Below, one piece after another: positions 34,213-42,930 of a stretch of DNA of 64,000 bases. Below the pieces are notes generated by a model. That model had not been told where the DNA came from, searched no databases, and saw only the letters and a program-made list of their open reading frames with translations. A program made the translations under genes and the position numbers. The stretch's first letter is position 1. The number at the start of each line of letters is the position of its first letter. The stretch lies in assembly GCA_964505785.1 (NCBI GenBank), contig CAZDJZ010000014.1:13571-77570 (forward strand), written 5' to 3'. The DNA is from CAYRTV01 sp964505785 (lineage in GTDB: Bacteria > Acidobacteriota > Aminicenantia > Aminicenantales > Aminicenantaceae).

Positions 34213-34977
34213 ATGAGCGAATCAAATAACTTTTCTTCCCTAGCCGCGTCTTTAAAAAAAGCTGTTAAAATTTCAGTCCTGACCGGTTCGGGCATCTCAG
34301 CTGAATCCGGAATCCCCACGTTCAGGGGAAAGGAAGGATTGTGGAAGCAATACCGGGCCGAAGAATTGGCTACACCTCAAGCATTCGCAGATGACCCGGC
34401 TATGGTCTGGGGATGGTACGATTGGCGCAGAGGCCTTATTGCATCAAAACAACCCAATCCCGGTCACCGGGTCTTGACCGAATGGGAAAACATTTTCCCG
34501 GAATTCACACTTATCACCCAGAATATTGATGGGCTCCACCAAAAATCAGGCTCTCATAATGTGATTGAACTTCACGGCAGCATCTGGAAACTCCGCTGTG
34601 TTGGAGAAGGCATCATTACGGAAAACCATGCCCCTCACCTCGCAGAGCTTCCTCCCCGCTGTCCTCAGTGCGGAGCATTACTTCGTCCGCACGTGGTTTG
34701 GTTCGGGGAAGCTCTGGATATGAACTTGCTCCAAACCTCCATCAAGCAAGCCTCTGAAAGCGACGTCATCCTGGTAGTCGGAACATCCGCGATTGTCTAC
34801 CCTGCAGCAGCCATTCCTTTTTCAGCTGCAAAGGCTGGAGCCAGGTTAGTGGAAATCAATCCAGAGCATACCCCCTTGTCGGAATACGCTGACTGGTCTT
34901 TCCGGGGAAAAGCCGGGGAAGTTCTTCCAATAATAAACCGGCATCTCGAAAAGATCTCATCTCCGCATAAGGACTAA
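34213..34977 (+). CDS. cobB: NAD-dependent protein deacylase (sirtuin, class III-like)
   Basis: This 254-residue Sir2 enzyme has GSGISAESGIPTFRG, TQNIDGLHQKSG, the catalytic His in ELHGS and VVWFGEAL. The helix carries WYDWRRG, giving the Tyr-x-x-Arg pair that binds succinyl/malonyl lysine in class III sirtuins. The zinc site has a complete second CPQC, but the first half is CVGE rather than CxxC, as in E. coli CobB. Cytoplasmic. 5 bp upstream of larC. Confidence 0.93.
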   Translation: MSESNNFSSLAASLKKAVKISVLTGSGISAESGIPTFRGKEGLWKQYRAEELATPQAFADDPAMVWGWYDWRRGLIASKQPNPGHRVLTEWENIFPEFTLITQNIDGLHQKSGSHNVIELHGSIWKLRCVGEGIITENHAPHLAELPPRCPQCGALLRPHVVWFGEALDMNLLQTSIKQASESDVILVVGTSAIVYPAAAIPFSAAKAGARLVEINPEHTPLSEYADWSFRGKAGEVLPIINRHLEKISSPHKD

Positions 34978-34982
34978 TCCTA

Positions 34983-36176
34983 ATGAAATATATCTATTTC
35001 GATGCTTCTTCCGGGCTGAGCGGTGATATGATTCTCAGCGCCATGCTCGATCTCGGAATCGATCCATCCTATTTTATCCGCAGCATGAAATCACTCGAAC
35101 TTCCGGTTGACATCAAAATCTATGATACCCGGAGAATGTCACTGCGGGGGCTTAAGGTCGATGTCAATGTCAAACGCCGGGATCACCTCCATCGCAAATG
35201 GACCCATATCGGCGAACTGGTCGAAAAAAGTTCATTCCCGGACAAGGTCAAAAAAAATTCTTTGCGCATTTTCCATAATTTATTCGAAGCCGAAGCCCGG
35301 GTTCATGGAAAGAATTTTAAATCGACTCATTTGCATGAAGCCGGTGCGGATGACGCGATTGTCGATATTCTCGGTGCATGCTTTTTGATGGAAGAGCTCA
35401 AAATCAAACAAGTTATTTGCTCTCCCTTGAATATGGGGAGCGGATGGGTAAACGCCGAGCATGGACACCTTCCCGTCCCCCCTCCGGCCGTAGGTGAATT
35501 ACTGAAAGGCATACCGGTTTATTCAGCTCATGTGGAACATGAACTGGTCACCCCTACCGGTGCTGCCATCATCTCAACTCTGGCCGATCGTTTTGAGAAA
35601 TTTCCGCAACTGTGTTATGACGCGGTTGGTTATGGAGCCGGATCGCGGGATATTCCGGATTTTCCCAACCTGCTTCGGGTTTTTTACGGTGACGAAAAGA
35701 AAGCGTCTTCCCAAAAAATTATTCAACTCGAAGCCAACATCGATGATTCCAATCCGCAGATTCTAGCGGAATTTATGGACAAGGCCCTCCAGACAGGCGC
35801 ATTGGATGTCTTTTTAACACCGGTCGTCATGAAAAAAAACCGGTTAGGCTCCAAATTGACCCTTCTGGCGGAAAAGCATAAAATAGATACACTGGCCGGT
35901 TTGGTCTTCCGGGAAACAAGCTCAATCGGAATCCGGTATTTCCCAGTGGAAAGACAGGTCCTGAAAAGAGACCATGCCACCGTCACTGTTTTAGGGGAAG
36001 ATCTTTCTATCAAAGTCTCCACCTATCAGGACTGCGAAGTGCACGCACAACCTGAATTTTCCGATTGCCATCGGATAGCGGAAAAAACCGGAGTCCCTTT
36101 GAAAAAAGTTATGCAGCTCGCCCTGCATCAATATATGTCTAAACAAGGAGAAACAAGTGGATCTCAAAAAAATTGA
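34983..36176 (+). CDS. larC: Nickel pincer cofactor biosynthesis protein LarC
   Basis: This 397-residue protein starts YIYFDASSGLSGDMILSAMLDLG, the LarC hallmark, with THLHEAGADDAIVDILG and TPTGAAIISTL. LarC is the CTP-dependent nickel insertase that finishes the lactate racemase-type pincer cofactor. It is read as one continuous frame, without the programmed frameshift known from Lactobacillus. larA, larB and larE are not in the window. It overlaps folE by 20 bp. SD AAGGA. Confidence 0.93.
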   Translation: MKYIYFDASSGLSGDMILSAMLDLGIDPSYFIRSMKSLELPVDIKIYDTRRMSLRGLKVDVNVKRRDHLHRKWTHIGELVEKSSFPDKVKKNSLRIFHNLFEAEARVHGKNFKSTHLHEAGADDAIVDILGACFLMEELKIKQVICSPLNMGSGWVNAEHGHLPVPPPAVGELLKGIPVYSAHVEHELVTPTGAAIISTLADRFEKFPQLCYDAVGYGAGSRDIPDFPNLLRVFYGDEKKASSQKIIQLEANIDDSNPQILAEFMDKALQTGALDVFLTPVVMKKNRLGSKLTLLAEKHKIDTLAGLVFRETSSIGIRYFPVERQVLKRDHATVTVLGEDLSIKVSTYQDCEVHAQPEFSDCHRIAEKTGVPLKKVMQLALHQYMSKQGETSGSQKN

Positions 36177-36738
36177 ACAAGGTGTCAATCTGATCTTGCA
36201 GGGAATCGGAGAAGACACAGACCGCCCCGGCATTATAAAAACCCCTCACCGGGTGGCCCGAATGCTGGAGGAAATACTCGGAGGTATAACAGAGGACCCG
36301 ACTGAACTGTTACAACCCATCAAAGGGGAAACTCATGATGAAATGGTGCTGATTAAGAACATTCCCTTATACTCTATGTGCGAACACCATTTGCTCCCAT
36401 TCGCCGGCACGGCCCATGTAGCCTATATTCCCAAAGGCGGGCGGATTGTAGGACTCAGCAAGATCGCACGGGGCATTGAAATATTTTCACGCCGCCTGCA
36501 GGTTCAGGAACGCCTGACCAAACAGATTGCCGATCTCATCAATACCTCATTAAATCCTTTGGGGGTTATGGTGGTCATTGAAGCTGAGCATATGTGCATG
36601 TCCATGCGCGGTGTCAAAAAACCGCGCTCGCTGACTGTTACGTCCGCCGTCCGGGGCTCCTTTCGCACCAGCAGCGCAACCCGGGCGGAAGCTATGAATC
36701 TCATAAGAGGAGGACTCCCCATTGGCCGAGAAACTTAA
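36157..36738 (+). CDS. folE: GTP cyclohydrolase I
   Basis: This 193-residue enzyme opens tetrahydrofolate synthesis by converting GTP to 7,8-dihydroneopterin triphosphate. Zinc ligands are visible as MCEHHLLPF and the later HMCMSMRG; YIPKGGRIVGLSKIAR and TSAVRGSF complete the signature. GTG start at 36157 with AAGGAG 6 nt upstream, inside the larC end. Its own end overlaps the metG start region. Confidence 0.96.
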   Translation: MDLKKIEQGVNLILQGIGEDTDRPGIIKTPHRVARMLEEILGGITEDPTELLQPIKGETHDEMVLIKNIPLYSMCEHHLLPFAGTAHVAYIPKGGRIVGLSKIARGIEIFSRRLQVQERLTKQIADLINTSLNPLGVMVVIEAEHMCMSMRGVKKPRSLTVTSAVRGSFRTSSATRAEAMNLIRGGLPIGRET

Positions 36739-38671
36739 GAAATCATTCTATATAACCACACCCATATACTATGTCAATGATATTCCTCATATCGGGCATG
36801 CCTACACCACAATCATTGCCGATGCAGTCAGCCGATTTCATAAGCTGGCAGGATATGATGTTTTTTTTCTCACGGGAACAGACGAGCATGGACAAAAAAT
36901 CGAAAAATCAGCCGGGGAAAAAGGCATTGAGCCGATTCAATTGGCGGACCAGGTCGTCGGCCGTTTTAAAAACCTGTGGAGAGAGCTCAATATCGAATAT
37001 AATTATTTTATCCGGACCACCCAGGACGAGCATGAAAAGGGTGTTCAAAGACTGTTTAAAAAATTAATGGATAAAGGGGACATATATAAGGGACAATACA
37101 AGGGATATTATTGTGTCAGTGATGAAAACTTTCTGTCCGAAGATGTGCCGATTGAAGAAGGCGGTTATAAAACATGTCCGGATTGCGGGAAAAAAGCCCA
37201 TGCGGTCTCAGAGGAATGCTATTTTTTCAAGCTTTCCGCTTATCAGGAAAAACTGCTTGATTTCTATAAACGCAATCCTGGATTTGTCCGGCCCCGGAGC
37301 CGCATGAATGAAATCACCAGCTTTGTGGGACAAGGGCTGAAGGATTTAAGCATCACCCGAACTACCGTTAAATGGGGAATCCCGGTTCCCGGCGACCCCG
37401 AGCATACGGTTTATGTCTGGTTTGACGCCCTGCATAATTATTTAACCGGAATCGGATATGGATGGGATGAGGAACAGGTCAAACGATTCTGGCCGGCGAA
37501 CATACATCTTATCGGAAAAGATATTCTCCGGTTTCATGCGGTTTTTTGGCCTGCATTCCTTATGGCCGGAGATTTTGAGCTCCCCAAAACTGTATTCGGG
37601 CATGGGTGGTGGCTCAAGGACAAAACCAAAATGTCCAAGTCCAAAGGAAATGTTCTGGACCCGCATGTTATTCTGAAAGGCTTTGGAACCGATCCCCTCC
37701 GCTATTTTCTCCTGCGCGAAATCCCTATCGGTTTAGACGGCAATTTTTCGCATGAAGGGTTCATCCACCGGGTCAACTCAGATTTAGCCAATGATCTAGG
37801 AAATCTGGTGCAAAGAACCATCACGATGATTCATAAATATTTCAACGGCCGGATCGAGGCGCCGGGCGAAGAAACCGAAACGGACAAAGACATTAAGCAT
37901 GAATTTGAAATTTATAAAAAGCAGATTGTTTTTCATTATAAAGACATGGCGATCAACCGGGCTTTGGAAGTTATTTGGTCTTATATAAATATGACCAATA
38001 AATATCTGGCCGCCCAAGAACCCTGGAATCTGGCCAAAAATCCGGTTGACCGCCCCCGCCTGAGCAGGATTCTATTCCAAACCGCTGCCGCCCTTCGGGC
38101 AATCAGCTACTTCCTTTATCCGGTGATGCCTTCCACAGCTGAGAAAATCTGGGAACTGCTGGGAGAAGAGAAATCTCCGCAGGACGAGAAGCTGCCGGAG
38201 CTTAAATTCGAGAATTTCACTCCAGGCAGAACCATTAAAAAATCAAAACCTCTCTTTCCCAGGGTGGATCTTAAAGATTTCCTGCAAGATGAAAGACAAC
38301 AATCGTCTTCTTCTCAGGAAAAAACCAAAAAGGAGAAAATCATGAGTCAAATTTCTTTTAACGAATTTAAGAAAATGGACCTGCGTGTCGCTGAAATAAA
38401 AGCAGCAGAAAAAGTTGAAGGGACAGATAAGCTTTTAAAGCTTCAGTTGAATTTAGGGGAAGAAAGCCGACAGGTCGTTGCCGGTGTAGCGCAATCATAT
38501 TCTCCGAAAGACCTGATCGGGAAAAAAATCGTGGCTATCGTCAATCTGGAACCCGCCGTGATCCGCGGCGTCGAATCCCAAGGAATGCTGTTAGCGGGAG
38601 TAAAAAAAGATGGGACTGCGGTGATTCCTTTCTTTACTGAAGACATTCCAGCAGGTTCCAAAGTGCAGTAA
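36722..38671 (+). CDS. metG: Methionyl-tRNA synthetase with C-terminal tRNA-binding domain
   Basis: This 649-residue class I synthetase has the HIGH motif as PHIGHAYTT and KMSKS in KTKMSKSKGN. The zinc-knuckle region YYCVSDENFL...CPDCGKKAH is present. A C-terminal EMAP/Trbp111 domain (about 545-649: FKKMDLRVAEIKAAEKVEGTDK) mediates dimerisation and tRNA binding. The start is a TTG at 36722 supported by AGAGGAGG 7 nt upstream. Confidence 0.95.
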   Translation: MAEKLKKSFYITTPIYYVNDIPHIGHAYTTIIADAVSRFHKLAGYDVFFLTGTDEHGQKIEKSAGEKGIEPIQLADQVVGRFKNLWRELNIEYNYFIRTTQDEHEKGVQRLFKKLMDKGDIYKGQYKGYYCVSDENFLSEDVPIEEGGYKTCPDCGKKAHAVSEECYFFKLSAYQEKLLDFYKRNPGFVRPRSRMNEITSFVGQGLKDLSITRTTVKWGIPVPGDPEHTVYVWFDALHNYLTGIGYGWDEEQVKRFWPANIHLIGKDILRFHAVFWPAFLMAGDFELPKTVFGHGWWLKDKTKMSKSKGNVLDPHVILKGFGTDPLRYFLLREIPIGLDGNFSHEGFIHRVNSDLANDLGNLVQRTITMIHKYFNGRIEAPGEETETDKDIKHEFEIYKKQIVFHYKDMAINRALEVIWSYINMTNKYLAAQEPWNLAKNPVDRPRLSRILFQTAAALRAISYFLYPVMPSTAEKIWELLGEEKSPQDEKLPELKFENFTPGRTIKKSKPLFPRVDLKDFLQDERQQSSSSQEKTKKEKIMSQISFNEFKKMDLRVAEIKAAEKVEGTDKLLKLQLNLGEESRQVVAGVAQSYSPKDLIGKKIVAIVNLEPAVIRGVESQGMLLAGVKKDGTAVIPFFTEDIPAGSKVQ

Positions 38672-38772
38672 GCGGCGCATCTGCGGCAATCCTGAAATAA
38701 TTGTGCTTCCAAAAAGCTCTTCCTTCGGGCTCTAAGCATTATGCGGTTTCCGGTTTTTACAAATCACTCTTC

Positions 38773-39405
38773 TCAAAAAAACGGAATCAATTGTGAAACC
38801 GGAACGGCACCCTTCCTGAGAATAACTGGCTTTTCTTTAGTTAAATCCACAATAGTAGATGGTTTTCCTCCAGGGGTCGGGCCGCCGCTGACAATACACT
38901 CCACCCGGTTGTTAAAAACCTTTATTGCATCCTCAGGACGGGAAATTTCAGATTGGCCCGAAAGATTGGCGCTGGTCGCTGTGAGGGGAAAACCGCATTC
39001 TTGAAGCAGCTCTTCTATCCAAGGACAATTCGGCCAACGTATTCCCAGGGTCCCCGCTGAACCCAGGATGGCTTCTGGAATGCGGGGTGCGGCTTCCAAT
39101 ATTATTGTGAGGGGACCCGGCCAGAATTTTTCAGCAAGCTCAAAAAAAACCGGCGGCTGGTTGATGGTGCTGGATTTCACCATCTCCATTCCGGCTGCTA
39201 TAACGGACAGGGCCTTTCCGGAATTCCGCTTTTTTAATGCGTATATCCTGTTAACGGCATCAGCAGAAAAACAATCGGCTCCCAATCCGTAAAATGTATC
39301 GGTGGGGTAAACAATGATCCCATCTCTCTTCAGCACACCGGAAATCCAGCGCAAAGAACTGGATTTAATAATCTCCGGATCTATTTCTACGATACGTGTC
39401 TTCAT
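38773..39405 (-). CDS. tsaC: Threonylcarbamoyl-AMP synthase (TsaC/Sua5/YrdC)
   Basis: This protein of 210 residues makes threonylcarbamoyl-AMP for t6A37 in tRNA. YPTDTFYGLGADCFS, KRNSGKALSVI, WPGPLTIIL, LGIRWPNC and LTATSANLSGQ are the YrdC substrate-pocket motifs. There is no Sua5 C-terminal domain. ATG 39417 is an alternative start; the GGGAG sequence lies too close to it, so 39405 is preferred. Confidence 0.93.
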   Translation of the reverse strand: MKTRIVEIDPEIIKSSSLRWISGVLKRDGIIVYPTDTFYGLGADCFSADAVNRIYALKKRNSGKALSVIAAGMEMVKSSTINQPPVFFELAEKFWPGPLTIILEAAPRIPEAILGSAGTLGIRWPNCPWIEELLQECGFPLTATSANLSGQSEISRPEDAIKVFNNRVECIVSGGPTPGGKPSTIVDLTKEKPVILRKGAVPVSQLIPFF

Positions 39406-39599
39406 GTCTGATATCATTCTCCCATCTTAGTTTTACCAGGTCAAATTCTTTGACGGACCAGAATGCCGCAGAGGCCGATTGACTCTTGCTGCCGTTCTAT
39501 TTCATATCCGCCAGGAATGAATTCGGCTCGTTTTAGAGCTAACAGGCCAGGCTAAGTAAATGAGGAATCGATTAACACTGGAAAATCCTGTTGCATTTA

Positions 39600-39616
39600 T
39601 GGCACAAAGATTGCAT
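39600..39616 (+). promoter_or_regulatory. Sigma-54-type promoter of barrel gene 1
   Basis: TGGCAC at 39600-39605, five spacer bases, TTGCAT at 39611-39616. The invariant GG and GC are 10 bp apart, which fits the -24/-12 element of RpoN promoters. Transcription would start near 39624. No enhancer-binding protein is encoded in this window. Confidence 0.75.
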
Positions 39617-39624
39617 TATTAAAG

Positions 39625-39656
39625 TGAACCTGAGTTGTTGCCGCAGATGCGAGCGC
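39625..39656 (+). repeat. Repeat element inserted in the leader of barrel gene 1
   Basis: Reads gaacctgagttgttgccgca followed by gatgcgagcgc. The leader of the paralogous gene has the same promoter-to-ATG layout but lacks about 28 bp here, so this copy defines one form of the aacctg...gccgcagatgc repeat family. Confidence 0.6.
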
Positions 39657-39670
39657 AAGGAGAGGAAATT

Positions 39671-40429
39671 ATGAAAAAATATATTATGCTGTTTCTCATT
39701 TTAATGTTAATGGGCCCCGGTTTTATCTTTTCAGATTTGGTAAGCTTTCAAATCGGATATTATATTCCTCGCGCTGAAGGGGGTCTATGGGATTTGGAAT
39801 TTGAAAATATGACCTTCACCAAACCGGATTTCCATAATACAATTTTCACTTTTTCTTATGAATATTTTATAAGCAATCAAATCGGTTTATGCCTGGCCGT
39901 TGACGCATATAATAAGCAGAAAGTCGGTTCATATAAAGGGTATGTGGGATATCAAACTTTTTCTGGGGATTGGGCGTACCCGGATACATATGAAGGACAA
40001 TTCATCCCAAGCCATGCTTTAGCGGTATCGAATACTCCCATCCATGCTTCCGTAAAATTTCTTCCGTTCGGACGAACCGGAAAATTCATTCCATATGCCG
40101 GAGGCGGCGTGGGGCTATATGTCTGGAGTCTCAGTATCCGCGGAGATGTCTTGGATTTTTCTGATGAGAGATATGATGCGGAAGAAGAAGTTGCCGTTTA
40201 CCCTATATATCAGCTGACCAGCCGGGGATCAAGCAATTTTGCAATCGGATATTACGGTTATGGAGGAGTTATGATTCCTGTCGCCAATCGAATAAGCTTA
40301 GACGCAGGCTTCAAGTTCAATGTTGCCGAAGCAAATTTCAACGACGAACTCTATACTGAATTTTTTGACGTCAATACCTTCGATTTAAGTGGATATATTA
40401 TATCTATTGGAATAAATTACTGGTTCTGA
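39671..40429 (+). CDS. Outer-membrane beta-barrel protein, paralogue 1
   Basis: This protein of 252 residues has a signal peptide (about 1-21, MKKYIMLFLILMLMGPGF), alternating amphipathic beta-strands rich in Tyr/Gly, and the C-terminal YWF ending that directs BAM-mediated insertion in the outer membrane. It aligns without gaps to the next gene over its whole length (shared strings include PSH, FGR, GGGVG, DFSDE.YD and GGVMIP). I do not recognise a named family; a small 8-stranded OmpW/OmpA-like barrel is likely. ATG 39671 with AGGAGAGGA SD. Expressed from its own sigma-54-type promoter, with a repeat inserted in the leader. Confidence 0.85.
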   Translation: MKKYIMLFLILMLMGPGFIFSDLVSFQIGYYIPRAEGGLWDLEFENMTFTKPDFHNTIFTFSYEYFISNQIGLCLAVDAYNKQKVGSYKGYVGYQTFSGDWAYPDTYEGQFIPSHALAVSNTPIHASVKFLPFGRTGKFIPYAGGGVGLYVWSLSIRGDVLDFSDERYDAEEEVAVYPIYQLTSRGSSNFAIGYYGYGGVMIPVANRISLDAGFKFNVAEANFNDELYTEFFDVNTFDLSGYIISIGINYWF

Positions 40430-40531
40430 CCATTTCAAGTGCTTCCTTGCTTTTTCTAAAAAAACAGGACATTTGACCTTTTTTCTGCACAGGTCCACGT
40501 TTTATTGACCCGGAAAAAACGAACCTAATTA

Positions 40532-40547
40532 TGGCACGAAAATTGCA
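40532..40547 (+). promoter_or_regulatory. Sigma-54-type promoter of barrel gene 2
   Basis: TGGCACG at 40532-40538, four spacer bases, TTGCA from 40543. This is a full match to the RpoN consensus TGGCACG-N4-TTGCW. The ATG is 27 nt downstream, with an AAGGAG SD between. Confidence 0.82.
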
Positions 40548-40574
40548 ATAAATATTTATAAAGGAGAAGATGAA

Positions 40575-41333
40575 ATGAAAAAATATTTCATGATGTTTTT
40601 GGTTTTGTTGTTAATGACCCCTGGTATCATTTTTTCTGATGTGGTAAGTTTTCGCCTCGGATATTTTACTCCCCGGGCTGAGAGCGATCTCTGGCAAATT
40701 GAACTTGAAAACATGACCTTTATTAAATCGGATTTCCAAAATGCCATGTTCTGCTTTTCATATGAATACTTCATCAATCCGCAGATCAGCTTCGCATTAG
40801 GTATTGACGCCTATAACCAGCAGAAAGCAGGCTTCTACCAAGGTTATGTGGGATACGCCGATGCCGACGGAGATTGGGCTTATCCTGATATTTACGTGGG
40901 AGATTTTGATCCCAGCCACTCTTTTTCCGTTAATATTACTCCGATCCAGGCATCCGTTAAACTGACGCCGTTCGGCCGGGCCCAGAAAATCATCCCCTAT
41001 ATCGGCGGGGGTGTAGGAATTTATATTTGGAGCGTCAAACTGCAGGGCGATATGATCGACTTTTCCGATGAATGGTACGATATACAGGAAGGCGTGACCA
41101 TATATCCTATCTTAACAGTCGATGCCCGGGAGGAGAGCCGGGTGGCTGTCGGCTTTCACGGCTTCGGCGGAGTTATGATTCCAATCGGCCGCCGGCTCAG
41201 CCTGGAAGGCGAGTTTAAATACAATGTGGCCAAAGGCGATTTTTCTGATGACGCCTATACCGGATTCGGCGGCTTTGAAGCGTTTGACTTGACCGGATAC
41301 ACCGCATCAATCGGACTAAATTACTGGTTCTAA
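40575..41333 (+). CDS. Outer-membrane beta-barrel protein, paralogue 2
   Basis: This 252-residue protein is a tandem duplicate of the preceding gene. The signal peptide covers about 1-21 (MKKYFMMFLVLLLMTPG), the body is beta-rich, and the C-terminus is LNYWF as in outer-membrane barrels. Same length as paralogue 1 with no gaps in a by-eye alignment. It has a separate near-perfect sigma-54 promoter, so the two can be controlled together or apart. A GC-rich hairpin follows the stop codon. The ligand or role is unknown; RpoN control suggests nutrient limitation or envelope stress. Confidence 0.87.
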   Translation: MKKYFMMFLVLLLMTPGIIFSDVVSFRLGYFTPRAESDLWQIELENMTFIKSDFQNAMFCFSYEYFINPQISFALGIDAYNQQKAGFYQGYVGYADADGDWAYPDIYVGDFDPSHSFSVNITPIQASVKLTPFGRAQKIIPYIGGGVGIYIWSVKLQGDMIDFSDEWYDIQEGVTIYPILTVDAREESRVAVGFHGFGGVMIPIGRRLSLEGEFKYNVAKGDFSDDAYTGFGGFEAFDLTGYTASIGLNYWF

Positions 41334-41346
41334 TCCATCTCCATCA

Positions 41347-41385
41347 AAGGGGGTGCGGCTGATCTGCGTTAAGGCCCGCCCCCTT
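41347..41385 (+). terminator. Hairpin after barrel gene 2
   Basis: AAGGGGGTG at 41347-41355 pairs with CGCCCCCTT at 41377-41385 (one G-T wobble), 13 bp after the stop codon. No T-run follows, so it may be a weak terminator or an mRNA-stabilising structure. Confidence 0.45.
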
Positions 41386-41488
41386 CTATCAGTCAGCGGA
41401 GAACCAAACCCGCTTGTCATCCCAAGGGCCCGGCTTCGCCGTTTCCCCTCAGCTCCCGGCTTGCAGAAGGCTGAATTTTCAAGTCGTA

Positions 41489-42007
41489 TCAGGCATACTT
41501 ATCATATGATACGATTTCTCCCAGGCTCTTCCTTCCCCTGTCCCGGGACTCCTGGGCGGGATAACCCAGCGGCGTCAGTGCCAAAACCCTGACATTTTCC
41601 GGAACATCCAGAATCATCTTGACCTGCTGCTCGTCAAACGCTCCAATCCAGCATGTACCCAGTCCTTCTTCACAGGCCTGCAGCATAAGGTGTTCGACGG
41701 CAGCAGCTACATCTATGGTCCAGGATGTCATATAGTTTCCCTGCTTCTGGTAACTTTGGTCGGGGTAGCCGCAGGCAGCAATGATGACCGGAGCATCCGC
41801 TATGAATTTTTGATTGCAGGATGCTTCGGCCAATCTAGCTTTTAAATCACGGTCCCTGACAACAATGAATTTCCATGGCTGAAAATTCTTTCCGGAAGGG
41901 GCCAGCCGGGCCGCTTCCATCACCCTGTCGAATACATCACCCGGTACCGGATCATCTTTATATTTTCTTATGCTGTGTCGTTTTCTCATTACATCCAGAA
42001 TGCTCAT
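41489..42007 (-). CDS. Nitroreductase-family FMN oxidoreductase
   Basis: This 172-residue protein begins with the FMN-binding pattern MRKRHSIRKYKDDPVP and AARLAPSGKNFQPWKFIVV, and has GTCWIGAFDEQQVK and ALTPLGYPAQE near the end. Members reduce nitro, quinone or flavin substrates with NAD(P)H; the physiological substrate here is unknown. Stands alone. Confidence 0.92.
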   Translation of the reverse strand: MSILDVMRKRHSIRKYKDDPVPGDVFDRVMEAARLAPSGKNFQPWKFIVVRDRDLKARLAEASCNQKFIADAPVIIAACGYPDQSYQKQGNYMTSWTIDVAAAVEHLMLQACEEGLGTCWIGAFDEQQVKMILDVPENVRVLALTPLGYPAQESRDRGRKSLGEIVSYDKYA

Positions 42008-42081
42008 AAATTCCTCCTTATGGTTGACATCTCAAGATCATTATCTCGATTTTTGTGCGGAAATTCAAATTCGCCGCCAAC

Positions 42082-42930
42082 TCAAGAGATAAAATGCCGC
42101 ATTCGTTTCCGGTAAGCTTCAGCACGCCTGTGTTTCCCTCTTTTATCAGCGCCGGCAATCAGTACTTGATATTTTTTTTTCAGTTGCCGCTTCACCAGCC
42201 GCTTTTGTTCTGGATAGAGGCCTGAAACCAGGGCTTTTTCCAGGACTTGCACCCGAAACCGGTCCATTCCCCAGTAAGACCTGGATAATTGATCGCCGTG
42301 GCCTCCCCGTTTTATGATTAAAGGCTGTTCAAGAAAACTCATTGGGTGCCGCGCGGCAATGCGTATCCCAAGGTCATAGTCTTCGCATACGGGGAGTGTT
42401 TCGTCGAATACTCCGATTTCATGAAATATCCTCCTTCGAAATAAAGCAGATGACAGGCTCAATAAACACAGAGGCAAAACTTTGTCAAAAATCATGCCGG
42501 AATATTTCCGGTGCTTCTTTTTGGGATTGACGAATTTCCCATGGCGGATCCAAATTTCTCCTGTACAGCAGACTACGGCTTCCGGATACGTTTGCATAAA
42601 TTTCATCTGTTCACAAATTTTTTCAGGTTTCCATAAATCATCCGAGTCCAGAAATGCAATAAACCGGCCTGAAGCCCGGATCAATCCCCGGTTTCGCGCA
42701 GCACTGACTCCGCCATGCGGCATGTAATGATAATCAATCCGGGGGCCATAGGTGCCCGTTACCTTCCGGGTAGAATCCGTGGAGCCGTCATCAATTACAA
42801 TCAGCTCCCAATCATGTTCGGGAATGGTTTTTAGATAAGTCTGGTTTAGTATTGAATTCAGTGATTCCTGTAAAAAGTCCGCCCGGTTGTAAGTGGGTAT
42901 GATTACACTGATCAGCGGCTTTCTTTTCAC
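42082..42930 (-). CDS. Family 2 glycosyltransferase
   Basis: This 282-residue GT-A enzyme has ISVIIPTYNRADFL, the nucleotide-binding Asp in LIVIDDGSTDST, AARNRGLIRASG, and the DxD in FLDSDDLW. Later ED is in CEDYDLGIRIA. No membrane helix. Start is a GTG overlapping the upstream stop as GTGA, so it is coupled to the WHy-domain gene. It should add a sugar to a surface glycan or lipid. Confidence 0.92.
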   Translation of the reverse strand: MKRKPLISVIIPTYNRADFLQESLNSILNQTYLKTIPEHDWELIVIDDGSTDSTRKVTGTYGPRIDYHYMPHGGVSAARNRGLIRASGRFIAFLDSDDLWKPEKICEQMKFMQTYPEAVVCCTGEIWIRHGKFVNPKKKHRKYSGMIFDKVLPLCLLSLSSALFRRRIFHEIGVFDETLPVCEDYDLGIRIAARHPMSFLEQPLIIKRGGHGDQLSRSYWGMDRFRVQVLEKALVSGLYPEQKRLVKRQLKKKYQVLIAGADKRGKHRRAEAYRKRMRHFIS

